A stretch of DNA of 64,000 nt, taken from assembly GCA_903851365.1 (NCBI GenBank), contig CAINOB010000018.1, positions 41,252 through 105,251 on the forward strand. The letters run 5' to 3'. Both the position numbers and the translations under genes were made by a program. Positions 8,594 through 17,954 of the stretch are shown piece after piece. The DNA is from an uncultured Bacteroidota bacterium. GTDB taxonomy: Bacteria > Bacteroidota > Bacteroidia > Bacteroidales > UBA12481. Numbering within the stretch: position 1 is the first letter of the stretch; every line of letters starts with the position of its first letter. Under the pieces are notes generated by a model that did not search any database, was not told where the DNA came from, and saw only the letters and a program-made list of their open reading frames with translations.

Positions 8594-10849
8594 CTAAAGC
8601 GAGCCGATCATCAATTTACCTGTGACAGATTTATTTCCGGCAACCAAACGGTAGAAGTAAATCCCCGGTGTCAGGTTGCCTCTGGAGAATTCGATTTCAT
8701 GATGACCCAGTGTCATCTCCTCCTTGATAAGCGTGGCCTGGCATCTGCCGTTCAGGTCGTAAACCGATAAGTTTACATTGCTGCTCGACGGCAAATCGAA
8801 CCAGATAGTGGCATCAGTGGTAAATGGATTAGGGTAACAGCCCGAATCGAAAGCATTTATAGCAGGGGAATCATCGATACCGGTGGGATTGCAGGTTCTG
8901 AACTGCACACCATCGAGCCAGATAGTAAATCCGGAATCCCAGGTGTCGGCATGGAATTCGACATAATTTGTTTGAGCAAGATCCATGTTTCCGACGGTAC
9001 TCCTGACATATGAAGTATTGCCTTTCAGAGGGATCCTGTACTTTTTCCAGCTGTTTTTAGCATTATTAAGGAGCGATGTTGAGGCTGTGTACTTATAATA
9101 TCCACCGGTAAAATTGCCGACCCTGATGGTGAAGTTTTGAAATCCATATGCCGATTTATTGACCGTTTTCACCCAAAAGGTCAGCGTGTCGGAAGCCGAC
9201 AGGTTCCAGATGGCCAGTGAATCTTCACCAGGACGGTAGTTCATGGCAATATCGAATCCCAGTGGAGTATACAGCTTGACAGAGGAAGCGCCCACTTTTT
9301 TATCGGTATAATCAAACTCGAGAACTTCTGGCAAAAACAATCCGTAACCCTGATCACGATAAACGGTCCATACCGATGGACGCTCGGCCATGTCGCACGG
9401 GGGATCATAGGAGACTGCCGGTTCCGATCCGCGAACATAAGGCTGATAGTTTACATTGCCCGCTATCTTATTGTGAATCAGACTGTCAACATTCGGTATA
9501 AATGTATTATTAATGGCATTAACCGGATCGGTGGAGGTGTTCTGTATGAACCAGAAAGTCGGCGACTTGAATGTATTGCCGGTGAGGGTATCATTAAAGG
9601 ATTGCCCTTCGAGATAAATATCATTGTATTGATTGTAGTTGAACTGGTTTTCCTTGACAACCAGGTGCTCGGTATTTATTGCGCTGATCGCTTTTTCGTT
9701 ACCTTCCAGCACATTGCCTGTAATATTGTAGTCGTGTGAGAACTGTTGTCCGTAAGGCTCAATGACGCCGCCTTCCCAAAGTTCGAATCCCAGGGGGTTA
9801 CTCTTGATGCTATTGCTGACAAATTTGTTATTGTAACCGCGGTCAACGGCGATACCTGATTTAAAATTTCCGATAATCTGATTGTCGGCCACCAGTGAGT
9901 TAAAGCTATACCCGAGCCAGAACCCATAATCGCTGTAGTTGCAGCGGTTTCCGCGGTAAACGTTTCCGTCGGCAAAGGTGGCCTCAATCGCGTTGTGGGG
10001 CGAATAGGAGCAGTCGTTATATCCGAAATAATTATGGTTGGGCGTGCCCGAATATTCGTACTGCCCGAGAAATACACCGTCGCCGGAATAGGTGAGATCA
10101 TTATTGGTCACCACATTATCGTTTGATACGATCAGGAGGATGGCAGCACAGTCACTGGGATCAGTCTTGCGGTTTACGTGAGAACAATTATTGTGCGTTA
10201 TCGTGCAATTATTGGTGAAATTCATGCGGATTCCGAACCCGCAGTTCCAGTTCAGCAAGTTGTCGTGAATGGTCATGCTGTCGCATTCATACATGGCAAT
10301 TCCATCGTTTTGCTGAACCATTTGGTTTCCGAATAATTCAGAACCTGCACACCTCTGCATGAGCACGCCACCGCCAAGGGCCGCCGTGTAATCGGTCCAG
10401 ATGGAGATCCAGCCGAGTGTGTCTTTTTTGTTATAGGAGAAATTATTGTCATTAATTACCAGGTTGGATGACTGTCTGGCGGTCACAGCGTAATAGAAAT
10501 TTTTTACCGACGAAAAGTTCTTTATGGTGATATTCCGCGAGTTTTGGATATAAATCAGGTACCCTTCAAAACCGGTGCCGGTGACATTCACACTATCGCC
10601 ATCGATGGTAATATTTTCCTTGTCGACGATGCGGATAACGCCATCTTTAGCCATATCAGCGAAGGAATAGGTTCCGCTTTTTATCCTGATATTCGAATTC
10701 GATGCGATGTCCATGTTGTCGGTAAGAGAAACAACAGACTGGGATAATAGGGCAGAAGGGCAAAAGGGCAAGAGGGCAAAAAGGAAAGTAAAAAGGCTCA
10801 AGGCGCGAGGCGCAAGGCTCGGGCGAAGGTGAAAGCGGAGAAATTTCAT
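8594..10849 (-). CDS. Right-handed parallel beta-helix repeat protein with T9SS C-terminal sorting domain
   Basis: NITIKNFSS/NLVINDNNFS/GNRCNYSDYGFWL repeats; CTD YPNPFTTDATIWFDLP...GIYFYRLVAGNKSVTGKLMI; start at MKFLRFHLRPSLAPRALSLF (10849) preferred over 11017. Confidence 0.85.
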   Translation of the reverse strand: MKFLRFHLRPSLAPRALSLFTFLFALLPFCPSALLSQSVVSLTDNMDIASNSNIRIKSGTYSFADMAKDGVIRIVDKENITIDGDSVNVTGTGFEGYLIYIQNSRNITIKNFSSVKNFYYAVTARQSSNLVINDNNFSYNKKDTLGWISIWTDYTAALGGGVLMQRCAGSELFGNQMVQQNDGIAMYECDSMTIHDNLLNWNCGFGIRMNFTNNCTITHNNCSHVNRKTDPSDCAAILLIVSNDNVVTNNDLTYSGDGVFLGQYEYSGTPNHNYFGYNDCSYSPHNAIEATFADGNVYRGNRCNYSDYGFWLGYSFNSLVADNQIIGNFKSGIAVDRGYNNKFVSNSIKSNPLGFELWEGGVIEPYGQQFSHDYNITGNVLEGNEKAISAINTEHLVVKENQFNYNQYNDIYLEGQSFNDTLTGNTFKSPTFWFIQNTSTDPVNAINNTFIPNVDSLIHNKIAGNVNYQPYVRGSEPAVSYDPPCDMAERPSVWTVYRDQGYGLFLPEVLEFDYTDKKVGASSVKLYTPLGFDIAMNYRPGEDSLAIWNLSASDTLTFWVKTVNKSAYGFQNFTIRVGNFTGGYYKYTASTSLLNNAKNSWKKYRIPLKGNTSYVRSTVGNMDLAQTNYVEFHADTWDSGFTIWLDGVQFRTCNPTGIDDSPAINAFDSGCYPNPFTTDATIWFDLPSSSNVNLSVYDLNGRCQATLIKEEMTLGHHEIEFSRGNLTPGIYFYRLVAGNKSVTGKLMIGSL
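10750..10832. repeat. Purine-rich AAGGCNC heptamer tract overlapping the signal-peptide codons of the minus-strand beta-helix gene
   Basis: gggcagaagggcaaaagggcaagagggcaaaaaggaaagtaaaaaggctcaaggcgcgaggcgcaaggctcgggcgaagg. Confidence 0.85.
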
Positions 10850-10921
10850 AAGTCGGTAGTTTGACCCAAAGGTAGCAATTGAGGCCGAAAATGAAGTACT
10901 AGATTCCATTTCAGAATCTTC

Positions 10922-10965
10922 GACCCGACACCCGACACCCGATACCCGGCACCCGGTACCTGTTA
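10922..10965. repeat. CCCGACA heptamer repeat
   Basis: CCCGACA CCCGACA CCCGATA CCCGGCA CCCGGTA CCTGTTA. Confidence 0.92.
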
Positions 10966-10974
10966 TTCTATTAT

Positions 10975-10982
10975 TATCTTTG
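10975..10982 (+). promoter_or_regulatory. Candidate Bacteroidota -7 box (TATCTTTG) upstream of the AI-2E transporter
   Basis: Matches TAnnTTTG 17 nt before the ATG at 11000; no convincing -33 element. Confidence 0.4.
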
Positions 10983-10999
10983 TATAAAATCGAAGTAAA

Positions 11000-12052
11000 A
11001 TGAATAACACCATTCATCCATCAAAAATATACCAGTTCATACTGATTGGGGTGATTCTGCTGCTGGCATGGGTTCTATGGAAGCAGCTCAGCTTTCTTTT
11101 TCCATCGCTGCTTGGTGCTATTGCCCTATATATATTGCTTAAGGATCCGATGTTCTGGCTGATAAAGAAGAAAAACATGAAGGATTGGATTGCGGCGTTG
11201 CTGCTTATGGTAGCGACTATGGTAATCATTATTGTCCCGATGTGGTTTGTGATCAAGTTACTGATCCTAAAGATTGAGCCACTGCTGACCACTCCGGATT
11301 ATTTCACTGATATTTTTAAGCAGATCAATGTTTACCTGAATGATGAGATTGGTATAGATTTGATTACCCAGGATACCCTCATGAAAATTAGCGGCAGGCT
11401 CACGGAATTCGCCAGGCAGATTTTAAGTGGAACCCTGCGCCAGGTTGCCATTATTCTTTTCATGTATGTACTTCTTTTTTTCATCATGATCAACGGCCGC
11501 AGACTGGAGGTTTTCCTTCGTCGCAACCTGCCTTTCAGCCATGAAAACAGGGGTAAAGTGCTGAATGAAGTTACCCGGATGGTCAGGAGCAATGCCATCA
11601 CGATCCCGTTGGTAGCTATTTTGCAGGGAACCATTGCAATGATCGGATATTTCATTTTCGGTTTGCATGAGGCTCTGCTGCTGGGGGTGTTAACCATGAT
11701 TGCATCAATGGTCCCCGTGATTGGCGCGCTGATGGTGTATCTTCCGATCATCATTTATACACTAGCTACCGGACCGCTTATGCTGGGTATCGGATTGGCC
11801 CTGTGGTGTTTTATTCTCGTTGGGGCGGCTGATAATGTGGCGAGGTTCATGTTGCAGCGGAAATTGGCTGATGTGCATCCTATCATTACCATTCTTGGGG
11901 TAATTGTCGGGACTAAGTTGTTTGGGCTTATCGGATTGATATTCGGACCATTAATGATTACATTGTTTGTTGTATTGGTTAAGGTTTATTTTAATGAATT
12001 CGGTCATTTATCGACTCCGCGCAAACCCGTATCAGAAAAGAAAACAACCTAA
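11000..12052 (+). CDS. AI-2E family transporter
   Basis: Multi-TM protein with GTIAMIGYFIFGLHEALLLGVLTMIASMVPVIGALMVYLP...IIGTKLFGLIGLIFGPLM pattern. Confidence 0.88.
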   Translation: MNNTIHPSKIYQFILIGVILLLAWVLWKQLSFLFPSLLGAIALYILLKDPMFWLIKKKNMKDWIAALLLMVATMVIIIVPMWFVIKLLILKIEPLLTTPDYFTDIFKQINVYLNDEIGIDLITQDTLMKISGRLTEFARQILSGTLRQVAIILFMYVLLFFIMINGRRLEVFLRRNLPFSHENRGKVLNEVTRMVRSNAITIPLVAILQGTIAMIGYFIFGLHEALLLGVLTMIASMVPVIGALMVYLPIIIYTLATGPLMLGIGLALWCFILVGAADNVARFMLQRKLADVHPIITILGVIVGTKLFGLIGLIFGPLMITLFVVLVKVYFNEFGHLSTPRKPVSEKKTT

Positions 12053-12063
12053 AATATTCTATT

Positions 12064-12402
12064 ATGGCCTACGATGAATTTCTGGCAGAGAGAATCCAGC
12101 GGGTTTACGAAGAAAAACGAATGCCATACATCGCCAAAAGGATGTTTGGCGGAATCTGTTTTCTTGTCGATGATAAAATGTGCGCTGGCGTGCTGAAGCA
12201 GGACCTGATGGTTCGTATCGACCCTCAGATCAATGAGGAACAGCTCAGCAAGCCGGGTGCACGTCCAATGGATTTTACCGGCAAATCGATGAAGGGATTT
12301 ATCCTGGTTGATCCGGTAAATATCGATATGGATGAGGATCTGGAGTATTGGCTAAATCTCGCACTCGAGTTTAATCCAAGAGCAAAAGCAAGTAAAAAGT
12401 AA
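12064..12402 (+). CDS. TfoX/Sxy N-terminal domain family protein
   Basis: KRMFGGICFLVDDKMCAGVLKQDLMVRIDP...GKSMKGFILVDP. Confidence 0.85.
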   Translation: MAYDEFLAERIQRVYEEKRMPYIAKRMFGGICFLVDDKMCAGVLKQDLMVRIDPQINEEQLSKPGARPMDFTGKSMKGFILVDPVNIDMDEDLEYWLNLALEFNPRAKASKK

Positions 12403-12404
12403 TT

Positions 12405-13640
12405 ATGAAATTTACAATTTCCAATACCTGTATGGGCTTGCTTTTTGTGGCAGCCCTGCTGCCGGCTATCCTGGTGCAACCTGTTTTCAGTCAGCAACCG
12501 GTATATCCTTATAAAAGTTTCCATGATTTCCGCTCAGCTTTGGATCGAATCACTAATATTTCAGATAATGCCGACCGGAATAAGCAAGTGGATGAGCTGT
12601 GGAATAAGCTTAAGTCGGATAATCAGATTCCTTTCCGTCTAGGCGATTCAGTGGCTTTCCTCTATTGGGGTGATGCTAAAAAAGTTTCCTGGTCGGGCGA
12701 TTTCAGCGGATGGAATCCGGATCAGCCCGAATATACAGGCATACGATCCGGTCAGTCGGATATCTGGATAGCCACACAAAAGTTTCCTCCGGATGCACGG
12801 CTCGACTATAAAATTGTGGTCGATGGAAATTGGATTCTCGATCCCGACAATCCTTCCCGTCAGATGAGCGGCATGGGCCCGAATTCAGAGCTGCATATGC
12901 CCGGGTGGAAATTCCCTGACGACACGGAATTGGGCAAAGATGTAATCCGGGGCAGCCTGTCGGATAATATCCTGATAAAAAGTGAGAAACTGGGTTATAG
13001 TATTAATTATAAGATTTATACACCATATAATTATGTCAAATGCGAAAATCTGCCGGTTGTTTACGTGACGGATGGACATGAGTATGCCGATGATGAAAAA
13101 GGGGCATTGCTGACCATATTGGACAACCTGATATATGCCGGGGAGATAAAGCCGGTAATGGCAGTTTTCATTGATCCAAGGGAGCCGGGAAATGATAAAA
13201 ATAACCGGAGGATGCAGGAATATGTTTGCAACCAGAAATTCGCTGATTTCGTAGGCGATGAGTTGATTCCGCTGATCGATCATTCTTATAAAACGCATGC
13301 CTGTCCTGATGACCGGATGATCCTCGGGACTTCTTTGGGAGGCATGAACTCAGCCTGGTTCGGAGCTGTCAGGTTAAAGGATTTTCATTTACTGGGGATC
13401 AATTCACCGGCTTTCAATCCACAGGTGCTGGCGAAATTCGGCAGTGTGGATTGGTTCCCATTTCGGGTTTACATGACTACCGGAGTGATTCATGATACAC
13501 AGAAACAGGCCCTGGAAATGAAGGAAATTCTCGAGAAAAATAAGGTTGATTTTGTTTATAAAGAGGTGAACGAGGGCCATTCATGGGGGAACTGGCGCGC
13601 GCTGCTGGCCGATATGCTGAGGTGGTTTTTTCCGATGTAA
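12405..13640 (+). CDS. Esterase / alpha-beta hydrolase (enterochelin esterase-like) with E-set/CBM48-like N-terminal domain
   Basis: Signal peptide; VSWSGDFSGWNPD; LPVVYVTDGHEYAD; ILGTSLGGMNSAW; NEGHSWGNWRALL. Confidence 0.85.
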   Translation: MKFTISNTCMGLLFVAALLPAILVQPVFSQQPVYPYKSFHDFRSALDRITNISDNADRNKQVDELWNKLKSDNQIPFRLGDSVAFLYWGDAKKVSWSGDFSGWNPDQPEYTGIRSGQSDIWIATQKFPPDARLDYKIVVDGNWILDPDNPSRQMSGMGPNSELHMPGWKFPDDTELGKDVIRGSLSDNILIKSEKLGYSINYKIYTPYNYVKCENLPVVYVTDGHEYADDEKGALLTILDNLIYAGEIKPVMAVFIDPREPGNDKNNRRMQEYVCNQKFADFVGDELIPLIDHSYKTHACPDDRMILGTSLGGMNSAWFGAVRLKDFHLLGINSPAFNPQVLAKFGSVDWFPFRVYMTTGVIHDTQKQALEMKEILEKNKVDFVYKEVNEGHSWGNWRALLADMLRWFFPM

Positions 13641-14144
13641 TCAGAACGCCCAGAAATTATTATCCATCCAAACTTTTTCCCTGAGCTCCTGATCGAGCTG
13701 AAAAAGAATTTTGTGGTGACCGCGTTCCCACTCAGCCAGCCATTGATAAAACTCTTTCTCATCAGGGTCAGTTGCATTTTTTGCACGTTCTGAATAAACA
13801 TTAATTGCCCGGTTTTCCATGTCAATGGCCAGAGAGATAGCCGCAGCCTCATAGCTGACTGCCGAAACCCTGTCGGAAATTGTTTTAGTGATTACTTTCT
13901 CCGTTACCGAATAAGTGCCCTGGTCAATGCCCGGTACAAAATTGAATTTTCCCTTTTTCTCGAAGTGGACATATTGCTCCTCCAGAAATTTTATATGTTC
14001 ATTTTCCTCGTTGGTCATGATCTGAAAAATACTTTTCACATCAGGATCCTTGGAGTTTTCGGCAGCGTTTGCATAAAAGACTTTGCCCCGTTTTTCCAAT
14101 AAAATGCCTTGCTTGAGGATTTCGAGGGTGGTATTTTGATTCAT
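13641..14144 (-). CDS. Ferritin-like / rubrerythrin-family protein
   Basis: FYANAAENSKDPDVKSIFQIMTNEENEHIKFLEEQY and second EWERGHHKILFQLDQE helix. Confidence 0.75.
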   Translation of the reverse strand: MNQNTTLEILKQGILLEKRGKVFYANAAENSKDPDVKSIFQIMTNEENEHIKFLEEQYVHFEKKGKFNFVPGIDQGTYSVTEKVITKTISDRVSAVSYEAAAISLAIDMENRAINVYSERAKNATDPDEKEFYQWLAEWERGHHKILFQLDQELREKVWMDNNFWAF

Positions 14145-14215
14145 GGTAATCCTTATAAATGTTGATCTAAATTAATCAATTTTTGGATATATTTTTAGGC
14201 TCAAATCCTTGAGGA

Positions 14216-15532
14216 ATGAGAAAGACCAAATTGCTTTTCTTGCTTTTAACAATGACCTGCACATCACTGTTTTCGCAATCGGCAGCTGTGCAGGAAGTGC
14301 CCGTTCCATCGCCGGCTCAACTGAGATATCAGCAATATGAACAAATTATGTTCCTGTGCCTCGATCCCTGCACCTGGCAGGGCCGGGAGTATGATGACCA
14401 TTCCATGCCTCTTAACAAGATCAACCCGTCCAAACTTAATACCGATCAGTGGTGCGTGGTTGCAAGGCTTTGGGGTGCCCGGCTGATCCTATTTGTTGCC
14501 AAGCATACCGGAGGATTTTGTTGGTGGAATACCCAAACATCGGATTACGGGGTGCGGAATATCCCCTGGAGAAATGGCAAAGGCGATGTGCTCGCTGACT
14601 TGTCGGCGTCGTGTAAGAAATACGGTCTGGGCTTAGGAATCTATGTTTCTCCAAGCGACGATAAATGGGGCTCAGGAATGGGCAGCGGAGGCAAAACCAC
14701 CGATTCTGCAAAACAGGAAGGATATAGCAAGGTTTTCAGGCAGCAGATGACAGAAGTGCTCAGCAATTATGGCCCGATACAGGAAGTTTGGTTTGATGGC
14801 AGCTGCGTGATTGAGGTATCTGATATCCTGATAAAATATGCATCCGATGCCGTAATATTGCAGGGGCCGATGGCGAACATCCGCTGGGTGGGAAATGAGG
14901 ATGGCATTGCCCCGTATCCCAACTGGTATACAGTTAAGAAATCTGATTTGATCACCGGTGTCTCAACTTCAGCACATTCCGATCCTGATGGTGATGCCTA
15001 CGCCCCCGTTGAAATGGATGTACCTCTGCTTAAAGTCAACGGACATAAATGGTTCTGGGCTCCGGGCACTGACAGCATGCTCCCGAAAACTGCGGATCTT
15101 ATGGCTTTGTACAACCAATCGGTTGGAAGGGGAGGGGTGCTTCTGTTGAATGCAACACCTGATGTAACCGGACTGATTCCGGATTCGCATGTAAAGATAT
15201 ACCGGGATTTTGGACACGCGATCCGCGAGCGTTTCGGCAATCCGGTAATCGCAAAGAGATTTATGACCGGCAGTTTGTTGACCCTCACTTTTGATGCCCC
15301 GACAACGATCAGGGAGGTGGTAATTAAGGAAAATATCGCAAAAGGACAGAGAATCAGAAAATTTGTATTAGAAGGCCTGGTTGGCGAAAATTGGGAGAAG
15401 ATCAGGGAAGGAAGCTCTGTGGGAGAAAAACGGATCGAATCGTTCGATAATTTAACGATCAGCGGTTTGCGGCTCACCATCGCCGAATCCATTGGCGCAG
15501 CTGGGATTGCGGGGTTTACCGCATATAAATAA
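14216..15532 (+). CDS. Alpha-L-fucosidase (GH29)
   Basis: GARLILFVAKHTGGFCWWNTQTSDYGVRNIPWRNGKGDVLADLSASCKKYGLGLGIYVSP; EVWFDGSC; GVLLLNATPDVTGLIPD. Confidence 0.92.
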   Translation: MRKTKLLFLLLTMTCTSLFSQSAAVQEVPVPSPAQLRYQQYEQIMFLCLDPCTWQGREYDDHSMPLNKINPSKLNTDQWCVVARLWGARLILFVAKHTGGFCWWNTQTSDYGVRNIPWRNGKGDVLADLSASCKKYGLGLGIYVSPSDDKWGSGMGSGGKTTDSAKQEGYSKVFRQQMTEVLSNYGPIQEVWFDGSCVIEVSDILIKYASDAVILQGPMANIRWVGNEDGIAPYPNWYTVKKSDLITGVSTSAHSDPDGDAYAPVEMDVPLLKVNGHKWFWAPGTDSMLPKTADLMALYNQSVGRGGVLLLNATPDVTGLIPDSHVKIYRDFGHAIRERFGNPVIAKRFMTGSLLTLTFDAPTTIREVVIKENIAKGQRIRKFVLEGLVGENWEKIREGSSVGEKRIESFDNLTISGLRLTIAESIGAAGIAGFTAYK

Positions 15533-15537
15533 CGCCC

Positions 15538-15574
15538 CAATGTGCTAATGTGCTAATTTGCTAATGTGCAAATG
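15538..15574 (+). repeat. Octamer repeat AATGTGCT family
   Basis: AATGTGCT AATGTGCT AATTTGCT AATGTGCA AATG. Confidence 0.9.
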
Positions 15575-15590
15575 AAATAACTCAAGCTCA

Positions 15591-15719
15591 ATGAGATTTT
15601 ATAGAATTGCCTCTTTTCTTTTGATTTTTTCGATTCTTTCCTTCAATGCATTCCCACAGAGTTTGGTGAAGCCTTTGGAGGTGATTTCGGAGATTGGGGT
15701 GTATGATGAAAGATAAAGC
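15591..15719 (+). pseudogene. Short signal-peptide-bearing ORF fragment (42 aa), likely remnant N-terminus
   Basis: MRFYRIASFLLIFSILSFNAFPQSLVKPLEVISEIGVYDER* preceded by an octamer repeat and followed by non-coding sequence. Confidence 0.3.
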
Positions 15720-15785
15720 CCCAAGGCCAGTGTTGAGTTTTGAAATTACAAAATCAAGTTTGCCTCGATTCATCTGCTTAGTTTC

Positions 15786-15826
15786 GTGGTTAGGGACGGG
15801 GTTCCCGCTTTCGCGGGAATGACAAC
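15786..15826. repeat. Palindromic GGGGTTCCCGCTTTCGCGGGAATGAC repeat
   Basis: gtggttagggacggggttcccgctttcgcgggaatgacaac, reverse orientation of the 41212/63085 family. Confidence 0.9.
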
Positions 15827-15896
15827 ACTATCGAGGGTTACCTGGTTTCGGACTTTCAGAATTCAAAACTGGCCTTCGAATCTCATCATTTCGCCC

Positions 15897-17774
15897 TCAA
15901 TTAAAAGAATTGTTAGCGGGGTAAGTCTCCATCATACCTTTATTTAGAGTGATTTCCCGGATGTCACCTTTTGGTAGAACGATGCTGATAGTTTTGTTGC
16001 CTGATTTCCAGACATCCATCGGTTTTCTGATAGTTTTTTCGCTGCCGTCTTTGTAAGCAACTTTTAGTACGATTGGAACAGGGTAGCCCCCTTTATTTTC
16101 TATGGTAACCGTTGTTTCCGGTTTACCGGTTTCTACCCGCCCGATGGCAAGATCGACATATCCGAAGTCGAACATCCAGGGTTTCCAAAACCATCCCAGA
16201 TCTTCGCCGGCAACTTCATTGAATGTGAAAAACAGGTCGTAGGGTATTGGATGTTTTCCTTCCCAATTATCGGAGAATTTCTTAACCGCAAGCATGAACT
16301 TTTCTTTACCCAGATAATCATATAATAAGCCGAAAACAGCAGTCGGCCTGAGGTAGGTAACAAATCCATAGGTCATATCCGGAAGGCTATAAGAGACTAA
16401 CATGGTTGGAACATCCACACCTTCGGTGGCTGCCTCTTCGTTGTATTTTGCTGCCAGGAGACTCTTGAACATCATGCTGGTATCCCCTAAAATGTCGGAA
16501 AATGCCAGGAACCCGATAAAGGTCATCAGCCCTTCGTCCATCCAGCCATATTTTTGTTCGTTAATGCCCACATTAAAAGGGAAGTAGGCATGACCGATTT
16601 CGTGCGAGGTCACCATGGTCATTTCCTCAGGACTGCTGTAATCCTCCTGGTTGATGATTCCCGGGAACTCCATGCCGTTCGGGCCCCCCTCGAATACGTT
16701 GACCTGCCTGCCCGGAAAGGGGATGCCCGGAGCATTCTTTGTAAATGACTCAACAGATTGACGACTGACTTCAGCCACTTTACTGAAGGTTTTTGAGGTG
16801 GTGCTGTACGCCGAATTTATTGGGATCCTACTGTTTCCGAGCTGAACACTGGTGGCATCCCAGACATACTGGTTGCTTACACCAAACGCAAAATCTGTCT
16901 GGTTTTCTGTTTTATATTTCCAGATATGCTTAGCTCCCGGTTTTGTGATCTGGTTTTCGATTCTGTCTTTTTCACTAATTATATGGATCACTGAATCTGA
17001 CAAAGAGGCTTTTTTAATCCTGGCAAGATATTTATCGGTAAAAATTTCCTCTGCATTCAGTAAAGCTCCCGATGACCAGATGGTATATTCGGCCGGAACT
17101 GTTACCTGAACATCGAAATTTCCATAATCGCCGTAGAATTCGGCATTGCCCTGATGGCCTACCGAATTCCAGCCCTCAATATCATCAAATACGCAAATTT
17201 TGGGATACCAGTAAGCGATAAAGAAATTGGTTTTATTATAGGTGCCTTGACGGCGAGCCAATGTTTCCGGCATTTTCTCTTTCCATCCAATCTCGATTTT
17301 GGTTTCCGAGCCCGGAGCTAATTTTCCGGGAACGGTAACCGACATAATCGTGGAATAGAATTGAAGAAGCTTTAAATCAATTGGAGAACCATTGACTTTT
17401 ATATTAAGGATTTCGACCCCGTCGTGGATGTTTTCAGGTTTCGTGTCAGCATCCCTGGCTGCCCCTTTTTTATATAGATTCTGATATAGGTTGAACCGCA
17501 GCCTGGCTAACGAATCCTTGCTGTTGTTTTTGTAAGTGATAGTTTCCGTACCGGTAAGAATTTTGTTATCAGGAAAGAACTCTGCCCGGATGGAATAATC
17601 GGTGCGATTCTGGAAATAATTTTTGCCCGGAGTCCCGTTTCCATTGCGGGTTTCATTCGCATAAGCTCTCTTGATTTCCAGAGGTATATATAGATCAGTG
17701 GTCTTCTGTGCTTTAATCTCTCCTGCGACAAAAAGTACTGGCAGGATAATCCAGGTAAGGATCGACTTCTTCAT
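15897..17774 (-). CDS. M1 family metallopeptidase
   Basis: Signal peptide; PNGMEFPGIIN; VTSHEIGHAYFPFNVGINEQKYGWMDEGL (HExxH-18-E). Confidence 0.92.
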   Translation of the reverse strand: MKKSILTWIILPVLFVAGEIKAQKTTDLYIPLEIKRAYANETRNGNGTPGKNYFQNRTDYSIRAEFFPDNKILTGTETITYKNNSKDSLARLRFNLYQNLYKKGAARDADTKPENIHDGVEILNIKVNGSPIDLKLLQFYSTIMSVTVPGKLAPGSETKIEIGWKEKMPETLARRQGTYNKTNFFIAYWYPKICVFDDIEGWNSVGHQGNAEFYGDYGNFDVQVTVPAEYTIWSSGALLNAEEIFTDKYLARIKKASLSDSVIHIISEKDRIENQITKPGAKHIWKYKTENQTDFAFGVSNQYVWDATSVQLGNSRIPINSAYSTTSKTFSKVAEVSRQSVESFTKNAPGIPFPGRQVNVFEGGPNGMEFPGIINQEDYSSPEEMTMVTSHEIGHAYFPFNVGINEQKYGWMDEGLMTFIGFLAFSDILGDTSMMFKSLLAAKYNEEAATEGVDVPTMLVSYSLPDMTYGFVTYLRPTAVFGLLYDYLGKEKFMLAVKKFSDNWEGKHPIPYDLFFTFNEVAGEDLGWFWKPWMFDFGYVDLAIGRVETGKPETTVTIENKGGYPVPIVLKVAYKDGSEKTIRKPMDVWKSGNKTISIVLPKGDIREITLNKGMMETYPANNSFN

Positions 17775-17888
17775 GGGTTTTATTTTTCAGGTTATCGGGT
17801 TTACTAACATAAGACCAGAAAAATATTGAAACGCTGCAAAATGCAGGTAATCTGGCTATATTTATAGGATGTTTACTCCCAAACAAAT

Positions 17889-17931
17889 GTCACCTGTCAC
17901 CTGTCATCGGTCACCGTTCACCTGTCACAAT
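17889..17931 (+). repeat. GTCACCT heptamer repeat
   Basis: GTCACCT GTCACCT GTCATCG GTCACCG TTCACCT GTCACAA. Confidence 0.92.
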
Positions 17932-17954
17932 ATTAACCTCTAATCTTCACCGAA

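Noticed and set aside
9676-10101. Thr/Ile-rich 141-aa minus-strand ORF
   Set aside because: Alternative frame of the beta-helix gene; periodic composition reflects the beta-helix repeats.
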